Shown here piece by piece: positions 1 to 7,568 of a stretch of 48,535 bases of DNA; the stretch's first letter is position 1; each line of letters begins with the position of its first letter. Origin of the DNA: Gemmataceae bacterium (GTDB lineage Bacteria; Planctomycetota; Planctomycetia; Gemmatales; Gemmataceae); contig JALHPZ010000039.1 in the NCBI GenBank assembly GCA_022842245.1, forward strand, positions 1 to 48,535, given 5' to 3'. The translations under genes and the position numbers were made by a program. Below the pieces are notes generated by a model that saw only the letters and a list, made by a program, of their open reading frames with translations, made no database searches and was not told where the DNA came from.

Positions 1-114
1 CCGAGGGATGAAAGTGGCTGGTCGGATCGGATGGCGTAGTCCGATCCCAGGAGGTAAACTGTCACCGAGCGCCACACTTCTCAATCGGCGAGCGCTGCAC
101 TTCTCGATCGGCGT

Positions 115-261
115 TTACACCCGGCTCATCACCGGCAATGGCAGCCGGGCCAGCTGGCCGAGGGTGGACTCGATGTCCTCCACGGAGGTCATCAACTTCA
201 CTTCGTTGCCGGCGGTCTCGGCTTCGATCGTGATCCGCAGACCAAAGAGTTCGGTACGCAT
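115..261 (-). CDS. Small hypothetical protein (48 aa)
   Basis: A 48-residue reading frame starting MRTELFGLRITIEAETAGNE and ending LPVMSRV. The composition looks protein-like: alternating hydrophobic residues, then an acidic helix-like stretch with VEDIES. I do not recognise the family. It lies about 150 bases downstream of the NACHT-FGE gene on the same strand, so it could be the last gene of that operon or an accessory gene of it. A purine-rich GAGAG lies near the start but is a weak ribosome binding site. Overlapping frames on both strands look like shadows. Confidence is limited by the small size. Confidence 0.4.
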   Translation of the reverse strand: MRTELFGLRITIEAETAGNEVKLMTSVEDIESTLGQLARLPLPVMSRV

Positions 262-370
262 GGTCAGTCTCTCGTCGGGTTGGTACCCGGAAGGAACTCG
301 GCAATCCGAAATGGAATGCCTCACGCAAGAGAAAGACATGGCTGCGACCTGCGAAGCCGCGAAATACCAA

Positions 371-396
371 TTTTTTTGAGGGGCTTCGCCCCTCAA
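371..396. repeat. Stem-loop with T-tract 3' of the FGE gene
   Basis: A perfect 9-bp inverted repeat (TTGAGGGGC / GCCCCTCAA, 3-nt loop) begins 17 bases after the stop codon of the NACHT-FGE gene. The run of seven T at 371-377 is on the plus strand before the stem, so the minus-strand transcript reads stem-loop then A-tract. That is the wrong polarity for an intrinsic terminator of the upstream gene. The second NACHT-FGE gene has an equivalent arrangement at 7523-7564. Confidence 0.7.
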
Positions 397-413
397 CCCC
401 GCGGCGCCTCCGG

Positions 414-2855
414 CTACGCTCCGACGCTCCGCTTCGCCTCCGGCGACTGGCTGGAACCGGACGGACCTGCGGCCAAACGAAAGCCGAGGACGCTGCCCCG
501 GCCGTCCGGCGAGTACCCGCCCCGGAGCGCCGCGCGGCAGTACCTGGCGCCGTCGCTCCAGCCCCCGCCCCGGAACACCCGGAACGAGCCGCTCTCCGGC
601 CCCACTGGGTCCGTAGGCGGGGAACGTCCGTAAAACGTGTTGTCGTACCAGTCCGCGCACCACTCCCACACGTTGCCCGTCATCTGGAAGAAGCCCCAGG
701 CGTTGGAGGGGAGGCCGTCCACCGCGATCGTGCGTTCGATTTCGTAGCCGAAGTTACACACTTCTTGGGTAAGCGTCCGACCGTCGCCGACGGCAAACGG
801 CGTGCGCGTGCCGGCCCGGTTGGCGTACTCCCACTGGGCTTCCGTCGGTAACGCGCACCCGCACCACGCCGCGAACACCCAGCCATCCCACCAGTCCACG
901 TTCACGACTGGATGGCGGGCCGACTCCTCCACTGAAAGCTTGCCGGTGAATTCCCGTTGCTTCTCGTGATCGACGTCGAACAGTTCGTACTCGGCGTTCG
1001 TCACGCAGTAACGGTGCAGGGCGAACGGCGCGAGCGTCACTTGGTGCGGGGGAAATTCCTCCTCGTGTGCTTCGGAGTCCACCGGCGGCGGATCGGCGGG
1101 GTCGTAGATTCGAGGGGGCCACTGGCTCATGCTCATCGCCGATCCCATCCAGAACGTGCCGGTGTCACCTTTGTCTTTCAGTTTCGGATTGCCGACGAGC
1201 GGGATGAACCCGTCCATCATATCGTCCGCGATCCGCTTCTTGTCCGCGCCATGCTTGCCGGCACGGATGGCCGGGAACTCCGCGAGGAACTCGGCTCGAG
1301 CTTTCGCCTTCAGTTCCTCCATCCGATCCCAACTGCGCCAAATGAACTGGCACATCCGCACCGGCGAACGATAGACGACGCCAATCACGTCCACCCACAA
1401 ATCGTTCCGTACGGCGGACGGATCCCACCTTCCCGTGCCGCCGAGTTCGCTCACAAACCGCCAGAACTCCTGATAAAGGCCGAAGCGATCGTTCCACGGC
1501 GACACCACCCAGCCCTTCAGCCGTTCGAGATCGTCCGGCGTGCCGTGCCGGCAAACCCAAACCGCTGCGAAGAACGCCAGCATCGTTGGGTTGCGGAATT
1601 TCAGGTCGCTGTTCCGTCGCCCGGCGGCGTCCATCAGGTAGCTGTCCAGCGGCCCGGCGTTCATGTGGGTGACGGCGTCGAAGTTTCGGCAGAACTGCTC
1701 GTAATTCGTCATGTCCAGGATGCGAGCGTCTTCTCGCCGCTTCGCCGTCTTGTGTTCGTCCCGTGCAGCCTCGACCCGATCGCAGACCTTCCCCAGAAAG
1801 CTATCAACGGCGCCGACATCGACGTGCGACAGATTCGGCTGTCCGCAGTCATCGCAGTACATCTCGAACGCAATCGCGCCGAGCAAACTCCGGGCGAGGC
1901 TTTGCTGGAACGGCCGGAACGACTCCGGTAGTTTCCCTGGCTGGCTGCGCCCGAGAGTGTCGCCGGCGGCATCGGCCTTCAGCCCCTCCAGCAGCAACTC
2001 GCCGGTGCATTTCCAGTACACGTCGGCTTGCGTCTTGAAGTTCTGGAAGTCCTGCCAGGTCAGTTTCGGATTGCAAAGCAACTCGATCACACGCGGAACG
2101 CCGAGGAGTCGTTTGCCTTCGTCCGGGATCAAGCTGTACCGCGACACCGGCTGGCCATCCTCGCCGGGAATGGTGCCGAGCAGGAATTCTTGCTGCTTCT
2201 CGTCCATCTCCTCGACGCGGATGAAGCGCCAATCGCCCGCGACCGGCGCGAAAACTTTCTCCCACTGGCTGGTGAGCGCGTGCGGCCGCGTGCTGACCAC
2301 CATCGGGCAAGCTTTCCAGTCGGGGTGAGTCATCAATGTTTGCAGTGTCTGGACGGCTTCGATCTTCGAAAGGGCCTGGTCCAGACTGTCCAGCACCAGA
2401 ATCAACCGACCCTCGGCGCGGAGTTCCTTGAGGATCTCGATGGCGTCTTTGGATGAGAGTTGCGATTCCTCCCCGCAGCCGGCGGCTTTCCGCCATTCCG
2501 CGAGGAGGGCAGCATAGATCGGATCGTGATGGCCACCGGGCAGGGCTGGCAGGTCTTCAATCGATAGGAAGAACGGGATGTAGCCGTCGCGGGCACGGTG
2601 AACGCGGCGGGAGAACCAGCGGAGGTTCCAGGTCTTGCCGAGGCCGGCGTCGGCAACGACGATCGTGCGATGATGTGCGAGCCAGGCATCGCGCGAAAAG
2701 TCTTCCTCCCACGGCGACAGGCCGGCTTCCGCCTGGAAGCCCCCACGGTCACGGCGTTTCTCCGCCGCCGCGACGTTGAGATTCTCCAGCGGCGAATGGC
2801 CGGGCTTCAGCAGCGACAGCCGCTGGTCGGTGAGGAAGATGGGCTTGTCGCTCAT
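414..2855 (-). CDS. NACHT-like NTPase with C-terminal FGE/SUMF1 domain
   Basis: An 813-aa STAND-type switch protein. The start ATG at 2855 overlaps the previous stop as ATGA, so I reject longer in-frame starts. Near residues 66-75 there is a P-loop ending AGLGKT, and near 145-155 a Walker B-type LILVLDSLDQ. A helical region follows to about residue 560. Residues ~568-813 form an FGE/SUMF1-like (C-type lectin fold) domain with the landmarks FWMGS, HPVVNVDWWD, LPTEAQWEYA, GNVWEWCADWY, FRGGGW and LGFRLAAG. In conflict-type NTPases such FGE domains are usually read as target-recognition or effector-associated modules. The active-site cysteine pair of true FGE is not clearly present (one Cys in ARYCRAA), so sulfatase maturation is unlikely. 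It is the last of four co-oriented genes. The extreme C-terminus (PSGSSQSPEAKRSVGA) is low-complexity. Confidence 0.85.
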   Translation of the reverse strand: MSDKPIFLTDQRLSLLKPGHSPLENLNVAAAEKRRDRGGFQAEAGLSPWEEDFSRDAWLAHHRTIVVADAGLGKTWNLRWFSRRVHRARDGYIPFFLSIEDLPALPGGHHDPIYAALLAEWRKAAGCGEESQLSSKDAIEILKELRAEGRLILVLDSLDQALSKIEAVQTLQTLMTHPDWKACPMVVSTRPHALTSQWEKVFAPVAGDWRFIRVEEMDEKQQEFLLGTIPGEDGQPVSRYSLIPDEGKRLLGVPRVIELLCNPKLTWQDFQNFKTQADVYWKCTGELLLEGLKADAAGDTLGRSQPGKLPESFRPFQQSLARSLLGAIAFEMYCDDCGQPNLSHVDVGAVDSFLGKVCDRVEAARDEHKTAKRREDARILDMTNYEQFCRNFDAVTHMNAGPLDSYLMDAAGRRNSDLKFRNPTMLAFFAAVWVCRHGTPDDLERLKGWVVSPWNDRFGLYQEFWRFVSELGGTGRWDPSAVRNDLWVDVIGVVYRSPVRMCQFIWRSWDRMEELKAKARAEFLAEFPAIRAGKHGADKKRIADDMMDGFIPLVGNPKLKDKGDTGTFWMGSAMSMSQWPPRIYDPADPPPVDSEAHEEEFPPHQVTLAPFALHRYCVTNAEYELFDVDHEKQREFTGKLSVEESARHPVVNVDWWDGWVFAAWCGCALPTEAQWEYANRAGTRTPFAVGDGRTLTQEVCNFGYEIERTIAVDGLPSNAWGFFQMTGNVWEWCADWYDNTFYGRSPPTDPVGPESGSFRVFRGGGWSDGARYCRAALRGGYSPDGRGSVLGFRLAAGPSGSSQSPEAKRSVGA

Positions 2856-4015
2856 GTCGGGGTCGTCCGGTAGTCCCACTGCGCTGCCAGTTCGTCGAGG
2901 TGACCGAGGTACGGTTCGAGTGTTTCGTTCAGCTTTTTGAGCTTGGAGTACGCTTCGGCGACCATCGCGACCGGCTGCACACGGAGGCCCCGAATTTCCG
3001 GCAGATCCGGCTGATCCTTCGCGACGAGGACTTTGGTCAAGCCTTTGCGCTGGGCCGCTTCGCACTTGTGCGGGAGGCCCTCGATGATTCCGAGTTTCCC
3101 GTCGGGCTCTACCGTGGCGGTAATGGCGTACTTCTGGCTGAGGATCGGGCCCTTGGGTTTCTGGAGTTTTTTGAGGACGGCCCGCGCGGCGCACTCGACG
3201 GCGGCTTCGCACGAACGCCCCGTCAGCGAAGCGGGGAGATGTTGTTTCGAATCCCACGAATCCCACGAACCCCACGGTTCGAGCCGCCAGCGGAGCCGGT
3301 GCGACGGCTTGCCGAGATATGCCGTCAGCGTCCGTTGGGTGGACGCCAAGAAGTCGGGGAATTTCGCTTGGAGACTTGGATCCGATCCGGGTTGGGGGAA
3401 CACCATCAGTCCCATCGGCCACCAGTCCGGTGTCACCAGGCCGGCCGGCCCAGGCAGCAGTTCGACGACGAACTTCACGACTTCCCCACCAGCATCAGCG
3501 AGGAGCAGTGGTGTCTCTTCTCGCGCGTCGATGCCGGTCATTTCGGAGAGCGGATTGCCCGGCCGACTGAATTTTAAGTGCCAGAGCATGTCGTACAGCA
3601 TCCACCCGCCGGCCTTATCGATCGGCACCGGCCCATAGAGATCCGTTATCGAATCCGTGGCCTTCGATTCGGGCTTGTACTGCGACGGGACGGGCGACTC
3701 CGGCAATGACTTGTTGAATGCCTCGACGGCGCCATCCCACCCCTTCGACTTCGAGAGAACTTGATCGAGGGTTGCAGCGATCCCGGTCACGCGGAAGTCC
3801 ACGAGGGAATCGCTGACGCCGGAGCAGAGATTGCGCATCTGATTTTTGAGCGGCTCCGATCGGAGAGGCGCCAGCAAGGTCTCCTTGTCGGCCGCGCCTG
3901 GCGAGAGTGCATCCTTCGCGGCCCACCAGAGCAAAGAATTGCTGCCGCAAACGCCTTGCTGGTAGGTGCCCTCGCCGTTGATGGCGAATTTGGCAAAGTC
4001 ATCGATTGCGCTCAT
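2852..4015 (-). CDS. Lon-like (S16) Ser-Lys peptidase domain protein
   Basis: A 387-aa protein starting MSAIDDFAKFAINGEGTYQQ. Its ATG overlaps the upstream TGA (ATGA), as does its own stop with the NACHT gene. The N-terminal ~250 residues are unrecognised. The C-terminal ~130 residues resemble the Lon proteolytic domain. GRSCEAAVECAARAV aligns with the catalytic-Ser helix of Lon (candidate Ser268), and VEPDGKLGIIEGLPHKCEAA aligns with the catalytic-Lys segment (candidate Lys317). Spacing between the two is 49 residues, against 43 in E. coli Lon. There is no AAA+ domain in the chain, so the neighbouring NACHT NTPase is the obvious candidate switch. The dyad assignment is by eye. It could be an inactive Lon-fold adaptor. 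Confidence 0.7.
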   Translation of the reverse strand: MSAIDDFAKFAINGEGTYQQGVCGSNSLLWWAAKDALSPGAADKETLLAPLRSEPLKNQMRNLCSGVSDSLVDFRVTGIAATLDQVLSKSKGWDGAVEAFNKSLPESPVPSQYKPESKATDSITDLYGPVPIDKAGGWMLYDMLWHLKFSRPGNPLSEMTGIDAREETPLLLADAGGEVVKFVVELLPGPAGLVTPDWWPMGLMVFPQPGSDPSLQAKFPDFLASTQRTLTAYLGKPSHRLRWRLEPWGSWDSWDSKQHLPASLTGRSCEAAVECAARAVLKKLQKPKGPILSQKYAITATVEPDGKLGIIEGLPHKCEAAQRKGLTKVLVAKDQPDLPEIRGLRVQPVAMVAEAYSKLKKLNETLEPYLGHLDELAAQWDYRTTPT

Positions 4016-4761
4016 TTCTGCCCCTTCTTCTTCAGGTGGTCCACGAGTTCCTTGACGGCGAGGTAACTCCCGGCATCCGCGCATCCGTCGTTCAGCAGCT
4101 GTTCGACTTCCGCCAGCGGGAATTCGTCCAGATTGCTTTCGGCGGCGAACTCCACGTCGATGATGGGTTTGGACGATTCGACGAGCGGGATGCCGAGCGC
4201 CGCCATGCTGAGCGTCGCCATTCGCACGTCTCGTCCATCACGGGAGTACTTCGGGAAGGCGACCAGCCGACGAAAGGTTTCCTTCCCTCCCACTACGACC
4301 GTGACGCGAGCCATTCCGAACGGATTTTTGGCCGCCGAGTAGACGAAACGAATCACCTTGGCATCCTTGTCCTCGGTTTGTGAATCGACCTCGGGGCGCG
4401 GCATCAACTTCGGCGGCGCCGGGGGAGTCGTATCCCCGGCCAAGCTCCACACGATGTCGTGTTCGACGCGGTGAGACGCCTTGCGCTGATCGGAGGGTTC
4501 TGCGAGGGGTTCGTCTTCCTCGGCCGAGCGGTACATCCGCCGCGCCAACTCGCGGTCTTCTTCCCGCCCCAAATCGACGGGGGCGGCGGACGTCCGATTC
4601 TGCTCTTGTAACTGCTGCTTGAGCAAAAGACGGGTGTATTTCTCCAGCCAGTCGCGAACTTGCTCGTCCGTGCGACTGGCTTCAACAACCTGGTAGCTCC
4701 GCGTTCGGCTTAGTTTGCCGGCCACGTGCAGCGCCACCTCGGGCTCGCGAATCGGGGTCAT
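4012..4761 (-). CDS. Uncharacterised protein of the Lon-like/NACHT-FGE operon
   Basis: A 249-aa protein starting MTPIREPEVALHVAGKLSRT. AGGAGAT eight bases before the ATG is a good ribosome binding site, and the gene ends in an ATGA overlap with the Lon-like gene. The middle (residues ~60-120) is charged and Pro-rich and looks disordered. Residues ~130-215 look like a folded beta-rich domain (IRFVYSAAKNPFGMARVTVV). The C-terminus is a lysine-rich helix (LVDHLKKKGQK). There are no membrane segments and no catalytic motif I recognise. Tight coupling suggests stoichiometric co-production with the peptidase and NTPase, perhaps as a substrate, adaptor or effector. Function unknown. Confidence 0.75.
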   Translation of the reverse strand: MTPIREPEVALHVAGKLSRTRSYQVVEASRTDEQVRDWLEKYTRLLLKQQLQEQNRTSAAPVDLGREEDRELARRMYRSAEEDEPLAEPSDQRKASHRVEHDIVWSLAGDTTPPAPPKLMPRPEVDSQTEDKDAKVIRFVYSAAKNPFGMARVTVVVGGKETFRRLVAFPKYSRDGRDVRMATLSMAALGIPLVESSKPIIDVEFAAESNLDEFPLAEVEQLLNDGCADAGSYLAVKELVDHLKKKGQK

Positions 4762-4789
4762 ATCGTGATCTCCTGTTTAGGTCGGTTGG

Positions 4790-5644
4790 TTACTTGCGGT
4801 TCGGATCCGAGAGGCCGCGGATGAGGATGTCAGCAACTTCCTCCTCACTAATCCCATGTCGTGAAGCGATCTCCGCGTTCGACACGCCGGCGTTGCCCAC
4901 TTCAACAGATCGGCCATCATATTCGGCTTTGCGTTTAGCAATTTCCGAATTGGTATCGTCGGTGTCGCCCCACGCCACCCGCATGCAATCCAGGAACACA
5001 GCCATTTCTTTTCTTGTTAAGCGAGCCTCAGCCATCTCTAGGATCGAGGCCCGGTCGTCCGGTGAGAGCGAACCTGAATCAAACGGTTCCGGTGAGTCGG
5101 AGAGCCCAATATCCCCTGACGGCGACTCGTCCGACATGTTGTCAATGGCCCGCTCGATTTCGGTCAGCATGGCTCTCCAACCAAGGAACCTCCCCCAGTG
5201 TTCGAGCACCTGGTCGTCCCGCACGGTAGAGTGTCGGATGTTCTGGTGGGTTTGCCGACTTCGGTTTCGACGAGTGTCGGGGGTGCGATCCTGGAGCCAT
5301 CCCTTTGCCCGGCGCGCTACACACCAAACAAGGCGATACAACACTGCGTTGATGACAAGATCGGCGGATCGGTTCCGACGCTGGTGCGGGTGCAACCCGC
5401 TCTGGTAGACGCACCGGATGTACCCCTGCAGGCCCTTGTCTCGGGTCAGTTCCACAATCAAGCGACGCAGGGCCGGCCACTCAGGCGGGTGGGTCCGAAA
5501 GATTGCATCGTAATGTGCATCGATCTGCTCGTGGGTGGCTTTCGAACCGAGGCCGAAACGGCCCCGGATCGCCGCCCACTCGGAAGCAATGTCGGCGAGC
5601 AAGTCCCACTCCCGTAGGTAGGGGCTGACCCAGAACTCCTCCAT
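4790..5644 (-). CDS. Sigma-factor-like / HTH regulator
   Basis: A 284-aa protein. I chose the ATG at 5644 because GGGAGGTG sits six bases upstream; in-frame ATGs further out lack such a site. The N-terminal half has Arg/Trp-rich helices (RSADLVINAVLYRLVWCVAR) compatible with sigma region 2-like structure. An acidic linker follows (SDESPSGDIGLSDSPEPFDS), then a region 4-like helix pair. Near the C-terminus, GVSNAEIASRHGISEEEVAD is a clear helix-turn-helix. It is the first gene of a co-directional block, 28 bases before the next, so it may control its own operon. The sigma-factor reading is moderate; a non-sigma HTH protein is the alternative. Confidence 0.6.
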   Translation of the reverse strand: MEEFWVSPYLREWDLLADIASEWAAIRGRFGLGSKATHEQIDAHYDAIFRTHPPEWPALRRLIVELTRDKGLQGYIRCVYQSGLHPHQRRNRSADLVINAVLYRLVWCVARRAKGWLQDRTPDTRRNRSRQTHQNIRHSTVRDDQVLEHWGRFLGWRAMLTEIERAIDNMSDESPSGDIGLSDSPEPFDSGSLSPDDRASILEMAEARLTRKEMAVFLDCMRVAWGDTDDTNSEIAKRKAEYDGRSVEVGNAGVSNAEIASRHGISEEEVADILIRGLSDPNRK

Positions 5645-5759
5645 CCAACACCTCCCGCTTATGACGGTGCGAACCGGCCCTGTTCTCTCATCAGACATGC
5701 TCTCAACCGGTCCCACGAAGAAAATTCCGGAGAATTCCAAACAACTGCTCGATAGAAGT

Positions 5760-7007
5760 TTACGTCGCTCGCTCTGGCTGGCACGCCACGCACTCCGCCC
5801 CCGCCGTCACGCGCGCGGCCGCCACGTCCAGCCCCTTCCCCGGCACCCAGCGCACTCGGTGCCACGCCGTGCCGCCGAGTTCCCCCGACAGTAGGTCAAG
5901 CCACAACTGAACCCCAGTCCCCGCCGCCATCGCGTTCAGCGTCGGCAGCGAACCGAGCCGCCCGCGGGCGTCCCACTTCTCCGGCGGCCGGCGCGGGGCG
6001 GCCCCGGGCGGGGCACGGAGTTCGTATTCGGCCTGGTCGAGGTCGCCCAGCCCGCCGACGCAGCGCACGCAACCGGCCCAGGGAAGCAACAGACGCACAT
6101 CCGCCGCTAGCAACCGGTCATTTCCCTGCCGTGTCACGCCGGTGCCGATGTCGAGGTGAACGGCCCCGTGCCGCCGCGCCCAGTGCGATGCCGCCAGACG
6201 GCCGGCGTCGCGGTCCACTGCCGACACGATCAGATCCGCCCCGTGTAGTTTGGTGCGGCGATCGAGGAAGTCATACGGCACGGCCGTCACCGCCAAGTCG
6301 GGCCGGAAGGCGATCAGGCTCCGGGCCAACGCCAGCGCTTTCTTCTCGCCCGCGTCTCCGGCCCGCAGGCCGACCGAGCCGACGACGTTGTGCGGCTCCA
6401 GTACGTCCGGGTCGACGAGCGTGATGCGCCGGACGCCGACGGCCGCCAGTTGGAACGCCACCGCCGACCCGAGCCGCGAAGCGCCGATCACGGCCACGGA
6501 CGCCCGCGCCGCCTTGGCGAACGCCGCCTCGCCCATGGCCGTCACCGTCCGCGACCACTTCGGGTCGGCCGCCGTGTCGTCGGTGTCGATTCCGCCGGCT
6601 TCGGGCATTCCGCCGGTGACGAGCCGGAAGCCGGCGAGCGGATCGACGTCGCCGGCCTGGAACACCCAGCCGCGCCACCCAGCGTTGTCCGGCGGGAGGC
6701 CGACCAGCAGCACCACGAGCCGTTGACTGTTCCACGGCTTCAACCGCCGGCCCCACGGTTCGGGCGAGTGCAGTTCGGCGGACGTCGGCGCCGCCACGAC
6801 GAGCCAGCTATCCAGCGGGCGGCGGTCGTCGCCGGTGCCGGGCGATGCCAAGTGCAAGCGATCGGCGATCAGCGCGGGTGGAGTGCGGTCGAAGTCGGGC
6901 CGGAGATCAGCTACGGCGATGCGGTTCCGGTCGGTCAACAGTTGGCCGAGGACGCCCGCGGCGTTCGGGTCAATGACGAGCAGTTCGCTCGGCGGTTCGA
7001 GTATCAT
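5760..7007 (-). CDS. ThiF/MoeB/E1-like adenylating enzyme
   Basis: A 415-aa protein. The ATG at 7007 is chosen because AGGAGG lies nine bases upstream. The N-terminal ~150 residues are a separate domain (MILEPPSELLVIDPNAAGVL). From about residue 170 there is a ThiF-type Rossmann fold: VAVIGASRLGSAVAFQLAAV, then RITLVDPDVLEPHNVVGSVG, which is the nucleotide-binding loop and the acidic strand end. Two Cys pairs, GCVRCVGG and ECVACQP near the C-terminus, look like the structural zinc site of the family. Family members activate ubiquitin-like or sulfur-carrier proteins by adenylation. No E2, JAB peptidase or ubiquitin-like gene is visible beside it, so the partner is unknown. The variant glycine loop (GASRLG rather than GxGGLG) is noteworthy. 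Confidence 0.8.
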   Translation of the reverse strand: MILEPPSELLVIDPNAAGVLGQLLTDRNRIAVADLRPDFDRTPPALIADRLHLASPGTGDDRRPLDSWLVVAAPTSAELHSPEPWGRRLKPWNSQRLVVLLVGLPPDNAGWRGWVFQAGDVDPLAGFRLVTGGMPEAGGIDTDDTAADPKWSRTVTAMGEAAFAKAARASVAVIGASRLGSAVAFQLAAVGVRRITLVDPDVLEPHNVVGSVGLRAGDAGEKKALALARSLIAFRPDLAVTAVPYDFLDRRTKLHGADLIVSAVDRDAGRLAASHWARRHGAVHLDIGTGVTRQGNDRLLAADVRLLLPWAGCVRCVGGLGDLDQAEYELRAPPGAAPRRPPEKWDARGRLGSLPTLNAMAAGTGVQLWLDLLSGELGGTAWHRVRWVPGKGLDVAAARVTAGAECVACQPERAT

Positions 7008-7081
7008 GATGTCGGTCCTCCTACTGGAGAGCAGACACCGCCGTAGAGGCAAGTTGTCGAAATGCCACCGGGTTCAGAACG

Positions 7082-7363
7082 CTATGCCGGAACGGAGCAG
7101 AAAATCGGCTCCCAAATGCGATCCGTTTCGCCCCGTGCGACCACCTCGGCCGCTGTCAGCCCGCCGAACGCCGTATTGGGTTTCAGGAGCCACTTGCCGA
7201 TGGCCGCTTTGCCAATCACTTCGGACAGTGCCTTCGCAAGACGGTCCAGTTTCGTCAATCGCCGGCCGACCGCCTCGGTCGGCGGCGCACCTGCTTCCAG
7301 CGTCGCCAAGGTGCGGACCGACACCGGTAAGAGCGGAGCGAACGGCGGCTGGGTGAGGTTCAG
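7082..7363 (-). pseudogene. Truncated Xre/MbcA/ParS-type antitoxin (DUF2384)
   Basis: The C-terminal half reads WLLKPNTAFGGLTAAEVVAR followed by GETDRIWEPIF, a clear match to the toxin-binding domain of Xre/ParS antitoxins. Upstream, LTQPPFAPLLPVSVRTLATL resembles the family's HTH (LTxxxFAxLLGVSxRTLA). No ATG is available: the frame closes at a stop near 7376-7378, leaving only a GTG at 7324 (inside the HTH) or non-standard starts. No RES-type toxin gene flanks it. The simplest reading is a 5'-truncated orphan antitoxin, although a CTG or GTG start giving a minimal protein cannot be excluded. Confidence 0.55.
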
Positions 7364-7522
7364 CTGATTGAAAATTCAAGTAACTGATGGGTTCATTTTT
7401 GAGTGCACCTTGGTGTGCTGGAGCGGACGATCACGCTTTCGAATGCATGCGCCGAGACGCGAAGTCTGGCGAGGCGGATCGCAGTAGCTCAAAACCCTGC
7501 GGTCAGTCTATCAGCGAAGTAC

Positions 7523-7564
7523 TTTTTTGTGTGGGGGTTTCGCCGCTCGCGAAACGATACCCAC
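7523..7564. repeat. Stem-loop with T-tract 3' of the second FGE gene
   Basis: Five bases beyond the stop codon of the second NACHT-FGE gene there is an inverted repeat: GTTTCGC (7537-7543) and GCGAAAC (7549-7555) with a 5-nt loop, extended by GTGGG / CCCAC with internal mismatches. Six T at 7523-7528 (plus strand) lie on the far side. The minus-strand transcript therefore reads stem-loop then A-tract, the same unusual polarity as at 371-396. Confidence 0.6.
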
Positions 7565-7568
7565 GGTG

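Noticed and set aside
8..379. Plus-strand frame at the window start
   Set aside because: Low-complexity, Arg/Ser-rich translation with no motif. The opposite strand holds a more protein-like small gene at 115-261.
371..396. Intrinsic terminator for the first NACHT-FGE gene
   Set aside because: The T-tract precedes the stem on the plus strand and becomes an A-tract after the stem in the gene's transcript, so terminator polarity is wrong.
957..1931. Long plus-strand frame opposite the first NACHT-FGE gene
   Set aside because: Antisense shadow of a GC-rich gene: no ribosome binding site, and composition typical of complementary-strand translation.
414..2855. True formylglycine-generating enzyme activity
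   Set aside because: The canonical active-site cysteine pair is not clearly present, no sulfatase gene is nearby, and the domain is fused to a NACHT switch.
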